Positions 4,897 through 10,139 of a stretch of 10,139 nt of DNA are shown here, one piece after another (the stretch's first letter is position 1; the number at the start of each line of letters is the position of its first letter). The stretch is from Steroidobacteraceae bacterium (GTDB lineage Bacteria > Pseudomonadota > Gammaproteobacteria > Steroidobacterales > Steroidobacteraceae). The stretch spans positions 1 through 10,139 of the forward strand of contig JABEVI010000132.1 of assembly GCA_013044085.1 (NCBI GenBank), in the 5' to 3' direction. Both the position numbers and the translations under genes were made by a program. Under the pieces are notes generated by a model. It was given only the letters and a program-made list of their open reading frames with translations, ran no database searches and was not told where the DNA came from.

Positions 4897-7800
4897 ATGA
4901 AGCCACCGACACAAGCCGCGGCGATACGCCGCCTGCTGATCGCGAACCGCGGTGAAATTGCGATTCGCGTCATGCGGGCCGCCTCCGAACTCGGCATCCG
5001 CACGATCGCGATCCATTCGCGGGAGGACCGGTTCTCCCTGCATCGAACCAAGGCCGATGAGAGTTATCTGGTCGGTGATGGCAAGGCGCCGGTGGACGCC
5101 TATCTGGACATCGAAGACATCATCCGCATTGCCCGCGAGGCGGGCGCCGACGCGGTGCATCCGGGCTACGGCTTCCTCTCGGAGAGCCCGGAGTTCGCGG
5201 AAGCCTGTTCGGCCGCCGGGATCGTCTTCGTCGGACCGTTGCCGGAGACGATGCGCCGGCTCGGCAACAAGGTCGAGGCGCGTCATCTCGCCGTCAGCGC
5301 GGGCGTGGCGGTGATGCCTGCGAGCCCTCCGCTGCCGCAGGATGGGCGGCAGATTCTGCAGATGGCCGACGCCGTCGGCTTCCCTGTCATGCTCAAGGCG
5401 AGCTGGGGTGGCGGCGGGCGCGGCATGCGCATCGTCGAGTCGCCGGATGAACTGATCGAGGCGGTCGCCGCGGCGCGCCGGGAGGCAAAGGCCGCCTTCG
5501 GCAAGGACGAAGTTTATCTGGAGAAGTTGATACGCCGCGCCCGGCACGTGGAAGTGCAAATTCTCGGCGACTGCCACGGCAACCTAGTGCATCTGTATGA
5601 AAGGGATTGCACGGTTCAGCGTCGGAATCAGAAGGTTGTGGAGAGGGCGCCCGCCGCTTTTCTCACCGACTCGCAGCGTGCACATCTGTGCGAGGCCGCG
5701 CTTCGCATCGGGCGCGCGGTCGCCTATCGCGCCGCCGGTACCGTCGAATTTCTGCAGGATGCCGACACCGGCAACTTCTACTTCATCGAGGTAAATCCGC
5801 GCATCCAGGTCGAGCACACCGTGACGGAATGCATCACCGGCATCGACCTCGTCAAGGCGCAGCTACGGATCGCGGCCGGTGCGTGCATCGGCAGTCCCGA
5901 GAGCGGTGTTCCCTCCCAGGAGCAGATCCGTGTGACCGGGCACGCCATGCAGTGCCGTGTCACGACCGAGGATGCAGAGAACAATTTCGTGCCTGATTAC
6001 GGGCGTCTCACCGCCTACCGCAGTCCGGCCGGGTTCGGTATACGACTCGACGCCGGAACCGCGTATGCCGGTGCGATCATCACCCGCTACTACGATTCGC
6101 TGCTCGTCAAGGTCACGGCCTGGTCGCCGACCGCGGAGGAAACGATAGCGCGGATGCACCGGGCGCTCTGGGAATTCCGGATCCGGGGAGTCGTCACGAA
6201 TCTGCGTTTCCTCGATCAGCTGATAACCCAGCCGCGCTTCGCAAGCTCCGATTACACGACCAAGTTCATCGATGAGACGCCGGAGCTGTTTCGGATTCCG
6301 CGCAAGCGTGACCGTGCAACCCGGCTGTTGAGCTTCATTGGCGATGTCATCGTCAATGGCAACCCGGAGGTCAAGGGTCGGAACAGGCCGAAGCAGCCGG
6401 TATATCCCCGCTTGCCACGGATCGCGCTGCCGGCGCCTGCGCCAGGTACGAAACAGAAGCTCGACGAGCTCGGACCCGAGCGGTTTGCCGACTGGATGCT
6501 CGGCGAGAAGCGTGTGCTGATAACCGACACGAGCATGCGCGATGCGCATCAATCGCTGCTCGCAACGCGCTTTCGCACGCACGACATGGCCGCCATCGCT
6601 CCATTTTACGCGGCCCTGGTGCCGGAGCTGTTCTCGGTCGAGTGCTGGGGCGGAGCGACGTTCGACGTTGCAATGCGCTTCCTGCGGGAGGATCCGTGGG
6701 CGCGGCTCGCCGAGTTTCGCACGCGGATGCCGAATGTGTTGTTGCAGATGCTGTTGCGCTCTGCAAACGCGGTTGGCTACACCAATTACCCGGATAACGT
6801 CGTGCGTTATTTCGTCGAGCGGGCGGCGCACGCCGGCATCGACCTCTTCCGGGTGTTCGACTGCCTTAACTGGACCGAGAACATGCGGGTGGCCATCGAG
6901 GCGGTGCGACGCACCGGCAGGCTCTGCGAGGCCGCGATTTGCTACACCGGCAATCTCTCCGACCCACGGGAGCTGAAATACGATCTTCGGTACTACCTGC
7001 GTATCGCCCGTGATTTGCGGGCTATGGGCGCGCACGTGATCGGCATCAAAGACATGGCGGGGCTTTGCCAGCCGCGTGCGGCCGCCACCTTGGTGAAGGC
7101 TCTGAAGGAGGAAATCGGGCTGCCGGTCCACTTTCACACCCACGACACCAGCGGTATCGCGGCGGCGAGCGTGCTCGCGGCCATCGATGCCGGGGCCGAT
7201 GCGGTCGATGGCGCCATCGACGCCCTTTCCGGCCTGACCTCGCAGCCTAATCTCGGCTCGATCGTCGAGTCACTGCGTCATGGACCCCGCGACACCGGCA
7301 TCGATCCAATCAAGCTGCGACTCATCTCAGGCTATTGGGAACAGGTGCGGTGCGGTTATGCGGCGTTCGAGAGCGATATCCGTGCCGGCGCTTCCGAAGT
7401 CTACGTGCACGGCATGCCGGGCGGTCAATACACCAATTTGCGCGAGCAGGCCCGTTCGCTCGGCATCGAGGATCATCGTTGGCACGACGTGGCACAGGCT
7501 TACGCGCAGGTGAACGATCTGTTCGGCGACATCGTCAAGGTGACACCGACCTCGAAGGTCGTCGGCGACATGGCGATCATGATGGTCACGAGCGGCCTGG
7601 ATTGCGCCACGGTGCTCGATGCAGACACCGAAATCGCGTTCCCTGAGTCGGTCGTGCAGCTGTTTCGCGGTGACCTCGGCCAGCCTCTCGGCGGTTTTCC
7701 GCCCGCATTGCAGCGCAAAGTGCTGAAGGGAGGCGAGGCAGTGAGCGTACGCCCGGGCGAACTGCTGAAGCCGGCGGACTTGGAGGCCGAGCGAGCCTCG

Positions 7801-8358
7801 GCACAGTTGAAGGTGGGCCGTGCGATCACGGACGAGGAACTCGCCTCGTACCTCATGTATCCGAAGGTATTCATCGATTTCGCGGCGGACCACGCGCGCT
7901 ATGGCGACGTCGACATGCTGCCGACCGCGGTGTTCTTCTACGGGATGCATCCGGGTCAGGAGATCAACATCGACCTGGAGCGCGGCAAAACCCTGATCGT
8001 GCGTTACGTGACGAGCAGCGATCCGCATGAGGATGGGACGCGGACGGTGTTCTTCGAACTGAACGGCCAACCGCGCCCGATCCGCGTGGCCGACCGCAGC
8101 CAAGTGGCCTCGAAGGCGCCGCAGCGCAAGGCGGATGCGGAGAATCCGGCGCACGTCGGTGCGCCGATGCCCGGCACCGTCGCCACGGTGCCCGTGCATG
8201 CCGGGCAGACGATCCGGCGCGGTGAGGTGATCGTGACGCTGGAGGCGATGAAGATGGAGACCACCGTGCGCGCCGAACGTGATGGCACCGTCAAAGAGGT
8301 TCTGGTCAGGCCCGGTCAGCAGGTCGACACGAAGGATCTGCTGATCGTTTGCGAGTGA
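4897..8358 (+). CDS. pyc: Pyruvate carboxylase, single-chain, biotin-dependent
   Basis: This enzyme carboxylates pyruvate to oxaloacetate with ATP and bicarbonate, an anaplerotic and gluconeogenic step in the cytoplasm; family members work as tetramers. The 1153 residues hold all expected parts in order. The biotin carboxylase (about 12-455) has LLIANRGEIAIRV, glycine-rich KASWGGGGRGM (167-177) and EVNPRIQVEHTVTE (298-311). A linker/allosteric region follows. The carboxyltransferase (about 538-1000) has D549 in TSMRDAHQS, K718 in GIKDMAG (the lysine that is carbamylated in the family), H747 and H749 in HFHTHD, and catalytic T883 in VTPTSKVVGD. The C-terminal biotinyl domain (about 1078-1153) carries biotin on K1119 in EAMKMET. 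R548, D549, Q552, K718, H747, H749 and K1119 coincide in number with the Rhizobium etli enzyme as I recall it. Acetyl-CoA activation is likely but cannot be read from sequence. A biotin ligase must be encoded elsewhere. Confidence 0.97.
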   Translation: MKPPTQAAAIRRLLIANRGEIAIRVMRAASELGIRTIAIHSREDRFSLHRTKADESYLVGDGKAPVDAYLDIEDIIRIAREAGADAVHPGYGFLSESPEFAEACSAAGIVFVGPLPETMRRLGNKVEARHLAVSAGVAVMPASPPLPQDGRQILQMADAVGFPVMLKASWGGGGRGMRIVESPDELIEAVAAARREAKAAFGKDEVYLEKLIRRARHVEVQILGDCHGNLVHLYERDCTVQRRNQKVVERAPAAFLTDSQRAHLCEAALRIGRAVAYRAAGTVEFLQDADTGNFYFIEVNPRIQVEHTVTECITGIDLVKAQLRIAAGACIGSPESGVPSQEQIRVTGHAMQCRVTTEDAENNFVPDYGRLTAYRSPAGFGIRLDAGTAYAGAIITRYYDSLLVKVTAWSPTAEETIARMHRALWEFRIRGVVTNLRFLDQLITQPRFASSDYTTKFIDETPELFRIPRKRDRATRLLSFIGDVIVNGNPEVKGRNRPKQPVYPRLPRIALPAPAPGTKQKLDELGPERFADWMLGEKRVLITDTSMRDAHQSLLATRFRTHDMAAIAPFYAALVPELFSVECWGGATFDVAMRFLREDPWARLAEFRTRMPNVLLQMLLRSANAVGYTNYPDNVVRYFVERAAHAGIDLFRVFDCLNWTENMRVAIEAVRRTGRLCEAAICYTGNLSDPRELKYDLRYYLRIARDLRAMGAHVIGIKDMAGLCQPRAAATLVKALKEEIGLPVHFHTHDTSGIAAASVLAAIDAGADAVDGAIDALSGLTSQPNLGSIVESLRHGPRDTGIDPIKLRLISGYWEQVRCGYAAFESDIRAGASEVYVHGMPGGQYTNLREQARSLGIEDHRWHDVAQAYAQVNDLFGDIVKVTPTSKVVGDMAIMMVTSGLDCATVLDADTEIAFPESVVQLFRGDLGQPLGGFPPALQRKVLKGGEAVSVRPGELLKPADLEAERASAQLKVGRAITDEELASYLMYPKVFIDFAADHARYGDVDMLPTAVFFYGMHPGQEINIDLERGKTLIVRYVTSSDPHEDGTRTVFFELNGQPRPIRVADRSQVASKAPQRKADAENPAHVGAPMPGTVATVPVHAGQTIRRGEVIVTLEAMKMETTVRAERDGTVKEVLVRPGQQVDTKDLLIVCE

Positions 8359-8389
8359 GCCGAGCGCGGCGTTAACGCGCGATCGGAGC
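8359..8389. terminator. Short convergent gap with small inverted repeats
   Basis: The 31 bp between the two convergent stops contain GCCG-AGCG-CGGC (8359-8370) and the overlapping perfect 10-bp palindrome GCGTTAACGC (8369-8378). Either could form a small hairpin on both transcripts, but there is no T-run and the stems are short. A terminator role rests mainly on the position. Confidence 0.25.
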
Positions 8390-9604
8390 CTACAGCGCGT
8401 CCTTCAGGTCCCGGCTCCAGTCTTGCGCCTTTCGTGGATCCAGACGGTTGCGCCCGGCGATCAGCTTGCGCGCGGCCATGTAATCTTTCGAGTCATCGAC
8501 GGCCTCGAGCGCGATCAGCTCGCTATTCTTGAAGTACAACACGCTGAAGCCGGCGCCGAGCGGATCGGCGCGGATCACGCACTCGTCGTGGGCGGCCGAC
8601 AGACCGACGATAAGGAGCTTGTGCTCGTACTGGTCCGACCAGAACCAGGGCACGCGATCGTGCACGGCGTTCCTGTCGAGCATGTTGAGTGCCGCGGTCT
8701 TTGCCTGTTCGAAGGCGTTGTCGACCGACTCGAGGCGCACGCGTGTGCCATAACGAAGCGAGGGGTGATTCGTACAGTCGCCGGCCGCGAAGATCGACGG
8801 ATCGGCGCTGCGACAGTGCTCGTCGACGATGATGCCGTTGTCGAGCGGCAGGGAGGCGCTGGCGGCAAGTTCCGTGGCCGGCAGTGCGCCGACCCCGACG
8901 ATCACCAGGTCTGCCTCGAATCCGGCCCCATCGGCGCATTTCACCCGTTCGACCCGGGTGCCGCCCTCGAGCGCGACGACCCGCGTGTTGCAGACGACCT
9001 GCACGCCCCGTTCGCGATGCGCCCGGGTGAAGAATTCCGAGACGGCCGGTGCGACCACGCGGTTCAGGATCCGTCCGGTCATCTCCAGTACGGTCGCTTC
9101 GAGCCCCAGGCGGCGGCAGGTCGCGGCGATCTCGAGGCCGATGTAACCCCCACCGATGATCACCGCTCTCGCGCCGGCTCGAAGCTCGGCACGCAGTGAG
9201 GACGCATCGCGCAGGTTGCGCAGGTAATGCACGCCCTCGAGGCCCGCCCCGGCACAGTCGAGCCGGCGTGCCGTGGCGCCGAGGCAGAGCAGGGCACGGT
9301 CGTAGTTCATGCCCGTGCCGTCGGCAAACCAGACCCTGCGGGCGCCCGGATCGAGCCGCACCGCCCGTGCGCCGAGCAGCAGTTCGACGCGATGATCATC
9401 GTAGAAGGCGCGCTGGCGGAACGGTAGCCGGTCCTCGGCCATCTCGCCGGAAAGGTACTTCTTGGACAGCGGCGGGCGCTGATAGGGCAATTCGCATTCT
9501 TCGCCGGCGAGCACCAGCCGGCCGTCGAACCCCTCGCGGCGCAGCGTGTCCACGGCCTGCGCACCCGCCTGGCCGCCACCGATGATTAGATAGGTTTTGC
9601 TCAT
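8390..9604 (-). CDS. FAD/NAD-dependent ferredoxin (or rubredoxin/putidaredoxin) reductase family protein
   Basis: This flavoprotein should pass electrons from NAD(P)H through FAD to a small iron-sulfur partner such as a ferredoxin or rubredoxin. From the ATG at 9604-9602 it has 404 residues, usual for the family. The FAD Rossmann motif G9-G-G-Q-A-G14 is followed by the ELPYQRPPLSKKYL block (38-51) typical of oxygenase-coupled reductases. The NAD(P) motif GGGYIG is at 151-156, and E174 at the end of the next strand points to NADH rather than NADPH. FAAGDC (272-277) is the second flavin motif, and VPWFWSDQYEHKLLIVG (318-334) marks the C-terminal reductase domain. There is no signal peptide. No ferredoxin, oxygenase or P450 gene adjoins it, so the partner is unknown. 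An open frame continues to 10018 but only mirrors glnK. GGGAG directly abuts the ATG, too close for normal ribosome binding. Confidence 0.9.
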   Translation of the reverse strand: MSKTYLIIGGGQAGAQAVDTLRREGFDGRLVLAGEECELPYQRPPLSKKYLSGEMAEDRLPFRQRAFYDDHRVELLLGARAVRLDPGARRVWFADGTGMNYDRALLCLGATARRLDCAGAGLEGVHYLRNLRDASSLRAELRAGARAVIIGGGYIGLEIAATCRRLGLEATVLEMTGRILNRVVAPAVSEFFTRAHRERGVQVVCNTRVVALEGGTRVERVKCADGAGFEADLVIVGVGALPATELAASASLPLDNGIIVDEHCRSADPSIFAAGDCTNHPSLRYGTRVRLESVDNAFEQAKTAALNMLDRNAVHDRVPWFWSDQYEHKLLIVGLSAAHDECVIRADPLGAGFSVLYFKNSELIALEAVDDSKDYMAARKLIAGRNRLDPRKAQDWSRDLKDAL

Positions 9605-9664
9605 CTCCCGTAGAATAGTAATAGTATTCGTCAGTCGAACCAACGCCAAGTCTCGGAGAATGGG
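9605..9664. promoter_or_regulatory. Divergent control region between the FAD reductase and glnK, with a 17-bp palindrome
   Basis: GAATAGTA-A-TAGTATTC at 9613-9629 is an inverted repeat with 8-base arms and one mismatched pair (G at 9618 and G at 9624). It is an AT-rich island in GC-rich surroundings, the look of a dimeric repressor or activator site. It overlaps -10-like elements on both strands: TAGAAT (9611-9616) reading toward glnK and TACTAT reading toward the reductase. No TGGCAC-N5-TTGC sigma-54 promoter, as often drives glnK under NtrC, is present. The binding protein is unknown; I do not see a clean match to Fur, IscR or NsrR sites. Confidence 0.45.
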
Positions 9665-10003
9665 ATGAAATTGATCACGGCCATCATCAAACCTTTCAAG
9701 CTCGACGACGTGCGCGCGGCGCTGTCGGAGATCGGTGTATCCGGGATGACGGTGACCGAAGTGAAGGGGTTTGGACGCCAGAGGGGTCACACCGAACTTT
9801 ATCGGGGTGCGGAGTATGTCGTCGATTTTGTGCCAAAGACGCGAATCGAGGTCGCGGTGCAGAACGAGCTGCTCGATCAGGTGATGGAGGCGATCGTCGG
9901 CGCCGCGAAGACCGGCAAGGTTGGCGACGGCAAGATTTTCGTCACCGAGTTGCATCGCGTGGTGAGGATTCGCACCGGAGAGTCCGACAACGCCGCGTTG
10001 TAG
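9665..10003 (+). CDS. glnK: Nitrogen regulatory protein P-II, GlnK type
   Basis: This small trimeric signalling protein reads 2-oxoglutarate, ATP/ADP and glutamine status and controls targets such as the AmtB channel, GlnE and NtrB. All 112 residues of a standard P-II are present: the opening MKLITAIIKPFKLDDVR, the T-loop about 37-55 with uridylylation site Y51 in YRGAEYVVDF, KTGKVGDGKIF (82-92) around the nucleotide site with K90, and R101/R103 in VVRIRTGE. It ends NAAL, close to the E. coli GlnK ending. GlnK is preferred over GlnB because the next gene looks like amtB; residues alone are not decisive. GGAG six bases before the ATG is a good ribosome site, stronger than most others in this window. 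Control by GlnD uridylylation is expected from the conserved tyrosine. Confidence 0.95.
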   Translation: MKLITAIIKPFKLDDVRAALSEIGVSGMTVTEVKGFGRQRGHTELYRGAEYVVDFVPKTRIEVAVQNELLDQVMEAIVGAAKTGKVGDGKIFVTELHRVVRIRTGESDNAAL

Positions 10004-10010
10004 CCGTACG

Positions 10011-10039
10011 GGCCGCAAGGCTCAATGATCAAGGCGGCC
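10011..10039 (+). repeat. Inverted repeat between glnK and the downstream gene
   Basis: GGCCGC (10011-10016) and GCGGCC (10034-10039) are perfect 6-bp arms around a 17-base loop, within the 67-bp gap after the glnK stop. It could be an attenuating or mRNA-processing hairpin that sets the ratio of glnK to amtB, or chance in GC-rich DNA. No T-run follows. Confidence 0.25.
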
Positions 10040-10070
10040 TCCGGCGGGGTCCGCACAACGGACCTAGGCC

Positions 10071-10139
10071 ATGAAGTTTGCGGTCGGCATCGGTTTGATC
10101 GCCGCCATGGCGCTGCTCGCCACCGCCGGCGAGCCGGCG
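10071..10139 (+). CDS. amtB: N-terminus of a signal-peptide protein, probably ammonium transporter AmtB (truncated by window)
   Basis: Only 23 codons are present before the right edge. They read MKFAVGIGLIAAMALLATAG and then EPA: a lysine, a hydrophobic core and an alanine/glycine cleavage region, as in a Sec signal peptide. AmtB proteins of gammaproteobacteria often carry a cleaved signal peptide and lie directly after glnK, so the assignment rests on position and this signal alone. The TAGG two bases before the ATG is a poor ribosome site. An ATG at 10025 is in another frame and gives a non-hydrophobic reading. It could instead be another exported protein. Confidence 0.55.
   Translation, partial: MKFAVGIGLIAAMALLATAGEPA

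Noticed and set aside
4853..4912. Longer start of the isoaspartyl peptidase at 4912
   Set aside because: It would overlap the divergent pyruvate carboxylase start, and family members begin close to the AVHGGAG motif.
5863..7143. 426-codon minus-strand open frame opposite pyruvate carboxylase, and a similar one at 7327-8199
   Set aside because: Both are shadows of a well-supported gene in GC-rich DNA, with no domain-like motif or ribosome site.
9605..9664. Sigma-54 promoter upstream of glnK
   Set aside because: I searched the gap and the end of the reductase gene by eye for TGGCAC-N5-TTGC; no acceptable match with a correctly spaced GG/GC pair was found.
9605..10018. Upstream extension of the FAD reductase across glnK
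   Set aside because: It is the antisense of glnK; the FAD-binding motif starts right after the ATG at 9604.
10025..10070. Alternative ATG at 10025 for the last gene
   Set aside because: It is in a different frame from the hydrophobic signal-peptide reading and yields a polar, arginine-rich sequence.

Overview
The window is GC-rich, chromosomal-looking DNA with long, intact housekeeping genes and short gaps. It most likely comes from a gammaproteobacterium: the glutamate-cysteine ligase is the gammaproteobacterial GshA type, and a GlnK-type P-II gene precedes what looks like an ammonium transporter carrying a signal peptide. The genus cannot be fixed from sequence alone. No IS element, phage gene, CRISPR array, tRNA or rRNA was seen, and no base-composition break marks an island.

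Layout. At the left edge, the first 36 codons of a thiolase run leftward off the window (1-108, minus). A 172-bp divergent gap follows. Then come an exported SRPBCC/START-like protein (281-901) and gshA (909-2489), seven bases apart and probably one operon. A 171-bp leader with a good extended -10 promoter candidate precedes a membrane diguanylate cyclase with a GGEEF active site and an intact I-site (2661-3899). Convergent to it is a plant-type isoaspartyl peptidase/L-asparaginase (3920-4852, minus). Only 44 bp from that gene's start, and divergent, is a full-length single-chain pyruvate carboxylase (4897-8358). Convergent to it is a ferredoxin/rubredoxin-reductase-type FAD enzyme (8390-9604, minus). 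This diverges across 60 bp from glnK (9665-10003), followed by the first 23 codons of a probable amtB (10071 to the right edge).

Functional picture. The genes are mostly independent units of central metabolism: acyl-CoA thiolysis, glutathione synthesis, c-di-GMP signalling, salvage of isoaspartyl dipeptides/asparagine, anaplerotic oxaloacetate formation, electron transfer to a ferredoxin-type partner, and nitrogen-status sensing with ammonium uptake. Aspartate/oxaloacetate links the peptidase and the carboxylase, and nitrogen links the peptidase and glnK-amt, but nothing in the sequence shows shared control.

I found no convincing undescribed system. The points most worth a second look are regulatory: a 17-bp near-perfect palindrome between the FAD reductase and glnK; a 16-bp perfect palindrome followed by a textbook ribosome site and a seven-codon mini-ORF just before gshA; and starts that look leaderless or lack a Shine-Dalgarno sequence, especially pyruvate carboxylase.
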